From a virus, in IMG/VR virus record IMGVR_UViG_3300013094_000049, positions 1 to 62,916 of that record: a DNA stretch of 62,916 nt; one strand, written 5' to 3'. The notes under the pieces are model-generated. The model was not told the DNA's origin, ran no database searches, and was given only the letters and a program-made list of their open reading frames with translations. Shown here in pieces: positions 27,821 through 35,577 of this stretch. The number at the start of each line of letters is the position of its first letter. Position 1 is the first letter of the stretch. A program made the translations under genes and the position numbers.

Positions 27821-29464
27821 ATGGGACGTTATATAAGTACAGGTTCTACTCAAATTGGAACAAACTGTTGTATAGCTTATACAACAACAACTTGCCAGCA
27901 GTATCCTGGATTTCAATACTCATATGATCTTAATCAATGTTTTCAAAACAGAGTAATGGTTACTAAACCAGGAAGCTATTCTTTTGTGCTACCACTAACT
28001 AGTACTGGTTGTATTCGTGCAATCGCAGTTGGTGGCGGCGGAAAAGCCTGCTGTAGTGATTTTTATTGTAATTTTGCTGGGTCGGGCGGTGGATATGCTG
28101 AAAGCGTACATTGCGTAGCACCAGGTTGTACATTTACTATCGTAGTAGGTCGTCAGCAAGCTAGTACAACAATCAGTTATACTTGCTTAGGCGGAACTGC
28201 TCAAACTGTAACAGGAGGCGGCGCAACCGGTCGCACACCTGGAGTAGGCTCAGGCGGAAATTTAATGAATAGTACTGGTGGATGCGGTGGTTGGGGACGT
28301 AACTATCAAGAAGTTAACGGTACATGCCCAAGTACTTGTATATGTTTTTGCAATACAACTTGCTGTGGATATTGTATCATTTACGGTTGTAATTGCCAAC
28401 AATCTACCTCACAAGATTATTGCGCACACTATTTTCCAGGAGGCGGCAGTGCTGGTAGCTTTATGTTCCCATGCGGTGGTTGCGGTGGTACAGTGTGTAA
28501 TAAAGGCGGTACAACAACTAACAATAACAACGGTGGCTCAATGGCCGGCGGTGGCGGCGGCATTGGATATATTAACAGATGCTGTAGTATCACTGCATTC
28601 TGCGGATGCATCTGTTCTATGTACGGTAACAGCCAACAGCCTTGCGTATGCGGCCCGACAACCGTACAAGGTGGCGGCGGAACACGTTATGCTTATTTGA
28701 ACTCAGCTTGCGAACAAACCATGTGGAACGGTTTATGTGAAGGCGGAGTTTGGCGCATGGGCGCAGGTGGATGGGGTGGTTGTGATAACCAAGAAGGCCG
28801 TCCAGACACAATGTATTGGACATGTGCGCTATGCATGTGTACAGGACGTAGTGAGTTTGATGTATGTTGCGGTATTGCTCCTAAAAAATGGCCATGGTTT
28901 GATATTATGGAAATGGCAGGTAGTGGAAGTTCTGGTAAAGGTATTGGCTATTGTCGTCAGCAGATTAACCAGGATAACTACTGGACTAGTACTAACGGTA
29001 AACAAATGGGTGGTATACCTGAAGATTCGGGCGAAGGCGCAGGAACAGGTGGAGCAATATATCCAGGATTATGTGATGCATATTATGTAAACTGGCCATG
29101 CTTGCCAAGTAGTGTTCAAACTGGCGGTATTGACTGGAATCAAGTTTGTTGTTTTGGCGTAAATAACACTTACAACGATATTTATGATTGCTGTCAATCT
29201 AGTCGTAACCTAGTAGTAGGACATATTAGCCAAGCTGGCACATTAGGCGGAAGCGGCGGTATCGGTGTACATGGATTTGCAAGTAAAGCAGGATTTGGCG
29301 GAGGCGCTGGCGCTTACAAATATTTTGTTCACTGTATTTGTTGGGGAACAGGATATGATTGCTGTGGCGGTTCAGGACCACTATTGGCATTCCCACCCTG
29401 CATATTAGATAATATTGCCAGCAATGCTGGTTCAGGTTTAGCAATAATTTATTGGAAAGATTAA
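27821..29464 (+). CDS. Cysteine- and glycine-rich putative adhesin B (547 aa)
   Basis: Paralogue of the preceding protein, with about 52 Cys. Shared blocks include AVGGGGKACC, the GSGGGYAESVH loop, TFTIVVGRQQ, TCCGYC, GGGSAGS, GGGGGIGYIN, SKAGFGGGAG and the terminal NIASNAGSGLAIIYWKD. The start ATG at 27821 lies one base after the previous stop; the frame is open 45 bases further upstream, but that part overlaps the previous gene's conserved C-terminus. There is no signal peptide or membrane segment. Between conserved blocks the two paralogues differ strongly, as expected for receptor-binding surfaces. Probably a fibre-tip or spike protein working together with copy A. Confidence 0.7.
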   Translation: MGRYISTGSTQIGTNCCIAYTTTTCQQYPGFQYSYDLNQCFQNRVMVTKPGSYSFVLPLTSTGCIRAIAVGGGGKACCSDFYCNFAGSGGGYAESVHCVAPGCTFTIVVGRQQASTTISYTCLGGTAQTVTGGGATGRTPGVGSGGNLMNSTGGCGGWGRNYQEVNGTCPSTCICFCNTTCCGYCIIYGCNCQQSTSQDYCAHYFPGGGSAGSFMFPCGGCGGTVCNKGGTTTNNNNGGSMAGGGGGIGYINRCCSITAFCGCICSMYGNSQQPCVCGPTTVQGGGGTRYAYLNSACEQTMWNGLCEGGVWRMGAGGWGGCDNQEGRPDTMYWTCALCMCTGRSEFDVCCGIAPKKWPWFDIMEMAGSGSSGKGIGYCRQQINQDNYWTSTNGKQMGGIPEDSGEGAGTGGAIYPGLCDAYYVNWPCLPSSVQTGGIDWNQVCCFGVNNTYNDIYDCCQSSRNLVVGHISQAGTLGGSGGIGVHGFASKAGFGGGAGAYKYFVHCICWGTGYDCCGGSGPLLAFPPCILDNIASNAGSGLAIIYWKD

Positions 29465-29474
29465 GGAGAATTAA

Positions 29475-30086
29475 ATGACACAATGGGCTAGAATGATTGC
29501 CGACGATAACGGCGTTTTCGAAGTAACTCAACTTCACGACGAAGATCCAACAGGGATATGGCATCCTGATGAATTAGAAAACTGGAGAGAAGTTTCTGAC
29601 ACTACTGCTATCGGTGATAAACTAGATGCAGATGGTACTTGGCACAAAGGCGGTGACTGGACTGCTAAAGTGATTGCAGAAGCATCTAAGCTAATTGATG
29701 CACCTCCTTTAAATCCAATTCGCAAGCCTCACGGCCATGTAACTAAAGTAGAATTAGTTAATCCAGGTTCAAATTATGAAACTCCGGCAGTTCGTCAACA
29801 ATACAATATTGGCGACGGCGCAGGATTAGTAGTAGAAGTAGATTTTGATCCGGTTACTGAAACAGCTACTGGCACTCCTATCATACATGATGGCGGTTGG
29901 AACTATGTAGTAGGACAAGAATTTCAAATCAAGACAGGCTTTGGACGTGATTGGGACAGAAAAAATCCAAACTATGCAACTGTAAGAATTACAGAAGTAG
30001 TTGATGATCCAGATTTTAAACAAAATCCAGGAGCTATCGGATTCGATCCGACACAACACATTCCCGGTCCTGCACCTAAAGAGTAA
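29475..30086 (+). CDS. Structural protein with GSNYxxP-type repeat (203 aa)
   Basis: The acidic N-terminal half (MTQWARMIADDNGVFEVTQL) is Trp-rich: WHPDELENWREV, then WHKGGDWTAKV. The second half holds VTKVELVNPGSNYETPAV and a GWNYVVGQEF strand, matching the GSGY..P beta segments at the end of the two giant adhesins. It ends in IPGPAPKE. An AAGGAGAAT ribosome site precedes the ATG. It is the last gene of the fibre operon and is followed by a terminator. I do not recognise a specific family; a small fibre-associated or baseplate-linked protein is likely. Confidence 0.62.
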   Translation: MTQWARMIADDNGVFEVTQLHDEDPTGIWHPDELENWREVSDTTAIGDKLDADGTWHKGGDWTAKVIAEASKLIDAPPLNPIRKPHGHVTKVELVNPGSNYETPAVRQQYNIGDGAGLVVEVDFDPVTETATGTPIIHDGGWNYVVGQEFQIKTGFGRDWDRKNPNYATVRITEVVDDPDFKQNPGAIGFDPTQHIPGPAPKE

Positions 30087-30106
30087 TCACTATTACCTTA
30101 CACAAG

Positions 30107-30142
30107 AACCTTGCTGTGCTATATAGTACAGTGAGGTTTTTT
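30107..30142 (+). terminator. Terminator closing the fibre operon, fused to the next ribosome site
   Basis: AACCTTGCTGT (30107-30117) pairs with ACAGTGAGGTT (30128-30138) through 11 pairs including two G-U, followed by TTTT. The 3' arm contains GAGG, spaced 7 nt from the ATG at 30144. The stem therefore also buries the only visible ribosome site of the next gene. Confidence 0.8.
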
Positions 30143-30143
30143 A

Positions 30144-30821
30144 ATGAGTGAACATATCGAATTTTTCCCTATCATTGCTGGTATAGAAAAAATAGAACCA
30201 ATTTTGCCTGCCGGCAAAAATCCACAACAAATTCCGTTTGAGAATGAAAGTCACAGTATGCGCGGTTGTCCGGGGATACGTGACATAATGTCTACAGGGT
30301 ATGTGGTTCGACTATGGCAGGATATTCGAATTACATACGACGGTCAAAATGGTATAAACGCTAGCGCGGCTCCGATGACAGATCACGATGGCAATCCGTT
30401 TGATATGCTACAATTTCATGATGAACGTACCTTTGCAGGATATTCATTTGGCGAAGAATATTTTAATTTTTCTATGAAATTAAGATGCCCATGGTATGTA
30501 CGTACCAAAAAAGACACATCTATACTAACTGTGCCCGTTTTTTATAACGAGTCTCCTTATTTTACTGTATCGAGCGGAGTTATTAACAGTGGTGAATATC
30601 CAATGTTATTAGCACAAGTTATATTAAGAAAATTTCAAGGCGAAATCATACTTAAAAAAGGTACGCCATTGATACAACTAATAGCAATTAAAAAACAACC
30701 TGAAATAAAGATGTATGACACTGATGCGCCAGTTAAAAAAACAGTACAAATTTTAAGAAATTGGCTAGTTAGCAAAACACATGCGGCTTCTCAATATAGA
30801 AATATAGGAAAAATATTATGA
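30144..30821 (+). CDS. Uncharacterised protein resembling the DUF6065 type (225 aa)
   Basis: Features include SMRGCPGIRDIMSTGYVVRL near residue 36 and a C-terminal FQGEIILKKGTPLIQLIAIK strand pair. These recall an uncharacterised family (DUF6065-like) often found near glycan or oxygenase genes; this is pattern memory, not a search. No catalytic triad or membrane segment is evident. It begins one base after the T-run of a terminator, whose 3' arm supplies its ribosome site, so expression is probably low or regulated. Its last bases overlap the following oxygenase gene (ATGA), implying coupled translation and a shared pathway with the accessory cassette. Confidence 0.5.
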   Translation: MSEHIEFFPIIAGIEKIEPILPAGKNPQQIPFENESHSMRGCPGIRDIMSTGYVVRLWQDIRITYDGQNGINASAAPMTDHDGNPFDMLQFHDERTFAGYSFGEEYFNFSMKLRCPWYVRTKKDTSILTVPVFYNESPYFTVSSGVINSGEYPMLLAQVILRKFQGEIILKKGTPLIQLIAIKKQPEIKMYDTDAPVKKTVQILRNWLVSKTHAASQYRNIGKIL

Positions 30822-31387
30822 TGCAAGAACAAGACTTTATAGCAGTCTGGCCTAATTTAGTTCGAAGAGAATTATGCGAAGTTTTGATAGAAGATTTTCA
30901 TCGTCAACGTCCTAGTGATTTAATTGATACAAAAAAACAAGGATTAAAAGATAGATTACCGTTGCATAGAGAAGATTTTGCATTTTTTTTAAATTATCAT
31001 AGTAAGTATGTAGGCGAAATACAAAATAAACTATGGGAAGTATTAGAAGAATACGTCAGTCATTTTCAACAATTACAAGAAGTTCCGCTGTGGACTAGCG
31101 ATATTAAAATGCAATTGACCAAGCCTGGTGGAGGATACCACTCATGGCACTATGAAAATTCTGGATATAATTGTGCTCAACGTGAACTAGTATGGATGAT
31201 TTATCTTAACGACATGCCCGAAGGCGAGGCTGAGACTGAATTTTTACATCAAAAAAGAAGAATACGTCCTACTCAAGGTACAGTGGTAGTGTGGCCAGCA
31301 GGTTTCACACATGTACATCGCGGACTTACTGCGTTAACACAAGACAAATATATTTTAACCGGTTGGTATATTAGAATTCCAAGATAA
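30818..31387 (+). CDS. 2OG-Fe(II) dioxygenase, prolyl-4-hydroxylase-like (189 aa)
   Basis: The C-terminal half has the double-stranded beta-helix pattern. YHSWHYEN supplies an H-x-E metal pair (about H111, E113). WMIYLND is the following strand. GTVVVWPAGFTHVHRG supplies the distal His (165 or 167), and YILTGWYI ends the sheet. Such enzymes use Fe(II), O2 and 2-oxoglutarate to hydroxylate proteins or small molecules. H-x-E in place of the commoner H-x-D is unusual but known in the superfamily. It overlaps the preceding gene by four bases. With the glycosyltransferase and carbamoyltransferase genes downstream, it may modify a virion or cell-surface substrate; the substrate is unknown. Confidence 0.75.
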   Translation: MMQEQDFIAVWPNLVRRELCEVLIEDFHRQRPSDLIDTKKQGLKDRLPLHREDFAFFLNYHSKYVGEIQNKLWEVLEEYVSHFQQLQEVPLWTSDIKMQLTKPGGGYHSWHYENSGYNCAQRELVWMIYLNDMPEGEAETEFLHQKRRIRPTQGTVVVWPAGFTHVHRGLTALTQDKYILTGWYIRIPR

Positions 31388-31388
31388 A

Positions 31389-31844
31389 ATGAAGACTATA
31401 TATTATTCATCTTGTGTTCCACCTGAATTGTATAACAACGATTTTATGTTATACCAAGAGCCGGATAGTTTGTATAAAGATATTTTAAAAAATAAAAACA
31501 AACAAAACGATTTTAATAATTACATGGATTGTCCAGCATTTTTAAAATCTACAAATAACACGTTCATAGTTCGTAATCCTTGGACTACAACTATAACTAT
31601 CGATTATGCCACTGGTAAATTTTTAAATCAATATGGCCAAGAAGATGCAATTTCTGAACACTTTACACCTAAACCTATATCACGTGTACAGCCATTATTT
31701 AATGTCTATCACAATTTTTTATTTTTAGTGAAGAAGATATGGAAATATCAACTTTTCCTGCGTACATGCATACTAGTGAATTTCAAACTAAATGTACGTA
31801 TATTCCGGGAACATTTAATATTGCCAAATGGTTACGCCCAGTAG
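31389..31844 (+). CDS. Upstream part of a frameshift-split gene (0 frame, 151 aa)
   Basis: It begins MKTIYYSSCVPPELYNNDFM and shows normal coding character up to NVYHNF (about residue 110). After that the 0-frame sequence turns into low-quality Lys/Leu/Phe-rich peptide to the stop at 31844. At that point a T_TTT_TTA heptamer (31715-31721) lies exactly in frame. A -1 shift continues as IFSEEDMEISTFPAYMH, joining the downstream frame to give a ~240-aa product. Either a programmed frameshift or an indel in a run of six T explains this. No family with a known function is recognised; the composition (NPWTTTITIDY) suggests a soluble globular protein. Confidence 0.6.
   Translation: MKTIYYSSCVPPELYNNDFMLYQEPDSLYKDILKNKNKQNDFNNYMDCPAFLKSTNNTFIVRNPWTTTITIDYATGKFLNQYGQEDAISEHFTPKPISRVQPLFNVYHNFLFLVKKIWKYQLFLRTCILVNFKLNVRIFREHLILPNGYAQ
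31715..31721 (+). other. Candidate -1 frameshift heptamer U_UUU_UUA
   Basis: T_TTT_TTA in the 0 frame (codons AAT TTT TTA) is the classical slippery heptamer. After slippage the next codon is ATT at 31721, entering the downstream frame, which has been open only since its stop at 31700-31702. A small hairpin GATAT-GGAA-ATATC (31736-31749) follows 14 nt later; it is weak. A homopolymer sequencing error is the alternative. Confidence 0.5.
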
Positions 31845-32110
31845 AAGGTGCATTTGAGTTGCAATCTAACACAAATAATCTACAACTTAAAACAGGAGAT
31901 CCGTTGTATTATATAAAGTTTAACACTAGTGAACCTGTTAAATTTGTTAGGTTTGATCTCACAGCGGAGTTATGGAATATGGCCCAAGGTTGTGTGTTTC
32001 ATAAAAAATATCAACCTAATAAATCATTGTCCTACTTATACAAATTATTTTTCCATTCAGGACGACAGAAACTTGTATTAAAAAAAATTAAAGAAAATAT
32101 AATAAAATGA
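31739..32110 (+). CDS. Downstream part of the frameshift-split gene (-1 frame, 123 aa from its first ATG)
   Basis: This frame is coding-like from about 31721: IFSEEDMEISTFPAYMHTSE, then PLYYIKFNTSEPVKFVRFDL and a Lys-rich C-terminal helix. It lacks a ribosome site before the ATG at 31739, so production as a -1 fusion with the upstream frame is more likely than separate initiation. Its stop overlaps the ATG of the next gene (32107), so the split protein belongs to the same tightly packed cassette. The YYIKFNT...VRFDL segment looks like a conserved phage protein of unknown role. Confidence 0.6.
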   Translation: MEISTFPAYMHTSEFQTKCTYIPGTFNIAKWLRPVEGAFELQSNTNNLQLKTGDPLYYIKFNTSEPVKFVRFDLTAELWNMAQGCVFHKKYQPNKSLSYLYKLFFHSGRQKLVLKKIKENIIK

Positions 32111-32877
32111 AAAAAATATTATACGCAATGGGCGACAGCTTTACATTTGGAATGGAGTGTCTTGGCGATTTTGATAGAACATTAGGTAATATAGAGTTGG
32201 CATTTCCCAAATATGTTAGTGATTATATGAACTGTGAAAAATATATCAATAATTCATATAACGGCGCTAGTAATGATTTTATTTTTAAAAGAACCATTTT
32301 TGATTTAATGGAATTAGAACGTCAAGGTGTTGATCCTAAAGATGTTTTTGTTATTGTTGGTTGGAGCAGTTTACATAGAATAGAAATCGACGGATCTCGA
32401 TGGTTGGAACAGATTCCAGATTTTATGGCAGGCGACTTAAAAAATGATCCGTCTTGGCCCAGAGAGTATACTGATTTTGGAGTTATATTTGCTAATCCAG
32501 GATCAGGCATTAGACTAACAGTAAAAGATACTGTTATTAGTATAGATCGAGATGTGATTCCATTTTGCACTCATTTTTTATGGACAGATGTTGTTCAAAT
32601 TGAAACCCAAGAAGCAAGAATTATTGCATTGCACGAACTATTAAAAGCCAAAGGATACGATCATGTGTTTGCCAGTATGTGCCATCCTTTTTTGAAAACC
32701 AGAAACATAGACAGCGAGAATAAAAACTTTTATAATATAACAACATCTAGTTTTTATGATTTTGCCATAGTGAATTATCCAACAGAATTACGCAAACACA
32801 ATCATTTTACAACTGTTGTACATGAAAAATATGCCGAAAAACTGTTTGAATATATTACAAAAAATTGTATTTCGTAA
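32107..32877 (+). CDS. SGNH/GDSL-type hydrolase-like protein (256 aa)
   Basis: Block I is AMGDSFTFG (G9-D10-S11, the usual nucleophile region). A GASNDF segment at residues 53-58 corresponds to the oxyanion-hole Asn block. A C-terminal KHNHFTTVVHEKYAEKL segment holds candidate catalytic His (233 or 239). VFVIVGWSSLHRIEI is the expected core strand. SGNH enzymes hydrolyse esters on acylated sugars, lipids or peptides. There is no signal peptide, so it acts in the cytoplasm or on nascent virions. It follows the split gene with a four-base overlap and precedes the glycosyltransferase, pointing to sugar or glycan (de)acylation; the substrate is inferred only. Confidence 0.72.
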   Translation: MKKILYAMGDSFTFGMECLGDFDRTLGNIELAFPKYVSDYMNCEKYINNSYNGASNDFIFKRTIFDLMELERQGVDPKDVFVIVGWSSLHRIEIDGSRWLEQIPDFMAGDLKNDPSWPREYTDFGVIFANPGSGIRLTVKDTVISIDRDVIPFCTHFLWTDVVQIETQEARIIALHELLKAKGYDHVFASMCHPFLKTRNIDSENKNFYNITTSSFYDFAIVNYPTELRKHNHFTTVVHEKYAEKLFEYITKNCIS

Positions 32878-32901
32878 TTGCAGGTTTGGTATTTTAACTA
32901 C

Positions 32902-32909
32902 TATAAATA
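32902..32909 (+). promoter_or_regulatory. Consensus late promoter TATAAATA
   Basis: A perfect T4 late consensus in the 58-base gap before the glycosyltransferase gene, 26 bases upstream of the ATG at 32936, followed by an AAAGGA ribosome site. Confidence 0.8.
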
Positions 32910-32935
32910 ATTAACTACGTATATTAAAGGATATT

Positions 32936-33859
32936 ATGAAAAAAGTTGTGTTTATTAACGGCGGAGCTGGTAGAGTTATAGCAAGTATTCCCGCCTTAGA
33001 AGAAGCAAACAAGCGAGGATTGCTTGCTGGTATTGTTTGCGAAGGCGGCTTAGAGATTTTTTTAGGGCATCCTACACTACAAAAAATAGCCTTTGATGTA
33101 AATCATAAAGGTATTTTTGAAAATCTTATTAAAGATAACGAATGTGTTTCGACAGAACCGTATAGAGATCACGAATATTATAATCAACGTAGCAGTTTGC
33201 AACAAAGTTTCTGGTGGGAAATACTAGCAGAACGTACTGATCAAAATCGTAAACCAACATTAGTCCTGAGCAAAACTGAGGAAATGAACGCTATTGGTAT
33301 TATGACACAAGTGCGTCAACAGCATCAAAAAGAAAAAACGATTGTTATCCAGCCGTTTGGTCGCAGTAGTGTTATGGGCCCAGGTGTTGTATTTGATCCT
33401 AGCAGTCGTAGTATTGAACAAACTACGTTTATTGAATTAGTAGGCGAATTAAGCAAAGACTACAATATGGTTTACATGGGCGAACATAAGCTAGATGTAA
33501 TGAATCTCCCTTTATTCCAACCTCAAGATCGTGTTGATCTACGCACATGGGCGGCTGTTATTGAAAGCGCCGATTATTTTATCGGATGCGATAGTGTGGG
33601 ACAACATATTGCTTATGCATTTGATAAACCAGGTACAGTAGTTTGTGGTAGTACTTTCCCTATCAACACAACATATCCAGAACATTTTAATATTATTGAA
33701 AAGAAAGGTGCCGAACGAGTATATAGCCCAATTAGAATCGCTGGATTTGCTAGCGAAGAAGCAGATAGACTTAACGATACAATAATGGATTTTAGCAAAG
33801 ACGAACTAAAACAAGTCATTGCTAGTATTCGAGACCATATCAAGAAGACAACCAAATAA
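32936..33859 (+). CDS. GT9-like glycosyltransferase (heptosyltransferase type, 307 aa)
   Basis: The N-terminus INGGAGRVIASIPALEEANK matches the glycine-rich start of the ADP-heptose:LPS heptosyltransferase (GT9, GT-B fold) pattern. A second-domain strand VIQPFGRSS follows at about residue 137. The C-terminal AAVIESADYFIGCDSVGQHI block corresponds to the sugar-nucleotide site of this family (DS-G..H.A), followed by KPGTVVCGSTFP. About 307 residues is close to the usual length. No signal peptide is seen. Driven by a consensus late promoter and followed 8 bases later by a carbamoyltransferase gene, it probably adds a sugar to a virion protein, DNA or host surface glycan. The acceptor cannot be read from the sequence. 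Confidence 0.72.
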   Translation: MKKVVFINGGAGRVIASIPALEEANKRGLLAGIVCEGGLEIFLGHPTLQKIAFDVNHKGIFENLIKDNECVSTEPYRDHEYYNQRSSLQQSFWWEILAERTDQNRKPTLVLSKTEEMNAIGIMTQVRQQHQKEKTIVIQPFGRSSVMGPGVVFDPSSRSIEQTTFIELVGELSKDYNMVYMGEHKLDVMNLPLFQPQDRVDLRTWAAVIESADYFIGCDSVGQHIAYAFDKPGTVVCGSTFPINTTYPEHFNIIEKKGAERVYSPIRIAGFASEEADRLNDTIMDFSKDELKQVIASIRDHIKKTTK

Positions 33860-33867
33860 GGAAAACC

Positions 33868-35577
33868 ATGTATCTTTTAGGAATTAATATCGGGCATAAT
33901 GGAAGCACAGCCCTTTTTAAAGACAGTGAATTAATATTTTACGTCGAAGAGGAACGTTTAACTAGGCAAAAATACGATGGTAATCCGTTTGCAGGAATAG
34001 ATTTAGCATTTACGCATACTGACCATATAGATTTTTTAGTTATTTGTTCTACATCGAATAATTTTCCAATTACTCCATGGAGTCAAGAAGATGTATACAC
34101 TTCTGTAGTTAGGAAAAAACAACCAGGTAGACATTTTCAAACAGTTCCAGCAGGCGACATGCATCATATGACACATGCGCTAACTGCATTTTATAATAGT
34201 GGATTTGATGATGCGGCAGCTTTGGTCATCGATGGCGCTGGCAGCGGTTGCACTGTAGATGAATTTAAAACATTAACATGGGAAGTTGAATCTATATGGG
34301 ACTTGTCTTATCCAGCAAACTGTCGAGCAGTATATAAACAATATGGTGCTAATCATTGCGATAGTTTTGCATTAGAAGAAGATGATGTGCCTATTGAGAT
34401 TTCCGACGGCCACGGACTTACTAAAGCCTACGAAGCAGTAACACAGTTTTTAGGGTTTCATCCAATCGAAGCTGGTAAGACTATGGGTCTCGCGCCTTAT
34501 GGAAAACCAAACGATTCCATTAAAATTAACGATGGTAGATTTACTAATCGTAGTTTTATTAAACCACGTTTCCCAGCAGGAAATTTCATCCGTGCCGATT
34601 TAGATGCAGAGCTAGCTCAGTTAAATGATAAAAAAGAATGGCATGAAGACGAAAGTCTAGTAGGCGAGTATAGAAAAGATCTTGCGTATGCTGTACAAAA
34701 AGCTGCCGAAGAGAGAGTATTTGGTTTGATCCGCAAGACAATCGAAATGACTGGAAAGAAAAAGATTGTTATGGCCGGAGGCTTTGGTCTAAATTGTGTG
34801 GCTAATTATGAGTATCTTAAAGAATTTCCAGATGTAGAATTTTATCACGAACCTATCAGTCATGATGGCGGAAATGCAATCGGTGTTTGCCAATACATTT
34901 ATCGTAGTGTTACAGAAGACATGGTTAAAACTCCATTGACTAGTTTGTATCTCGGACCTGTTGATCCTAAACAGTATGATGATATCGATTATACTGGGTT
35001 TGTAACTAAAGACACTACTGCAACTGAAGTGGCACAACTAATTGCCAATGGTAATATTGTTTGTTTATATCAAGGACGTAGCGAAGCTGGTCCCCGAGCA
35101 TTAGGTAATAGAAGTATTGTTTACGATCCAACTGTATTGAATGGTAAAGATATTGTTAATGAAGTAAAACGCAGAGAGTGGTTTAGACCATTTGCAGGAT
35201 CTGTACTAGCAGAACATGCTAATGATTGGTTTGATTTCCGATCTCGTAGTGATAGTCCGTTTATGATGTATGCAGTAGATGTTAAAGAAGATAAGCAAAG
35301 TATTATTCCTGCCATCACACACGTAGATGGTACTTGCCGTATTCAAACAGTAACAGCAGAACAAAACCCTAACTATTATGAATTGATTAGTGAATTTAAT
35401 AAAATTAAAAATGTTCCTATCTTGTTTAATACAAGTTTTAATCTAGCAGGAGATCCTCTAGTTGAAACCGTAAAACAAGCCTTAGAAACACTAGCTAATT
35501 CAGATTTAAAATATCTTTGGTTGCCCGAGCTAGGAAAACTAATCAGCAAAAGTGACTTTGAAGAAGTTAATCAGTAA
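33868..35577 (+). CDS. Carbamoyltransferase, NodU/CmcH family (569 aa)
   Basis: The N-terminal ASKHA-type domain begins LGINIGHNGSTALF and carries the metal-site block GDMHHMTHALTAFYNSGF (H99, H100, H103) followed by ALVIDGAGSG. The C-terminal domain has GRSEAGPRALGNRSIV and RREWFRPFAGSV, then NTSFNLAGDP. Family members use carbamoyl phosphate and ATP to place a carbamoyl group on a hydroxyl of a sugar or antibiotic. The length is normal. It has an AAGGAAAAC ribosome site and follows the GT9-like gene by 8 bases, so a carbamoylated sugar product is a reasonable inference. Homologues occur in T4-like marine phages, so this is an accessory gene with known phage relatives. Confidence 0.88.
   Translation: MYLLGINIGHNGSTALFKDSELIFYVEEERLTRQKYDGNPFAGIDLAFTHTDHIDFLVICSTSNNFPITPWSQEDVYTSVVRKKQPGRHFQTVPAGDMHHMTHALTAFYNSGFDDAAALVIDGAGSGCTVDEFKTLTWEVESIWDLSYPANCRAVYKQYGANHCDSFALEEDDVPIEISDGHGLTKAYEAVTQFLGFHPIEAGKTMGLAPYGKPNDSIKINDGRFTNRSFIKPRFPAGNFIRADLDAELAQLNDKKEWHEDESLVGEYRKDLAYAVQKAAEERVFGLIRKTIEMTGKKKIVMAGGFGLNCVANYEYLKEFPDVEFYHEPISHDGGNAIGVCQYIYRSVTEDMVKTPLTSLYLGPVDPKQYDDIDYTGFVTKDTTATEVAQLIANGNIVCLYQGRSEAGPRALGNRSIVYDPTVLNGKDIVNEVKRREWFRPFAGSVLAEHANDWFDFRSRSDSPFMMYAVDVKEDKQSIIPAITHVDGTCRIQTVTAEQNPNYYELISEFNKIKNVPILFNTSFNLAGDPLVETVKQALETLANSDLKYLWLPELGKLISKSDFEEVNQ

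Noticed and set aside
8393-29464. Diversity-generating retroelement acting on the adhesins
   Set aside because: No reverse transcriptase gene or template/variable repeat pair with A-specific differences is visible in the window.
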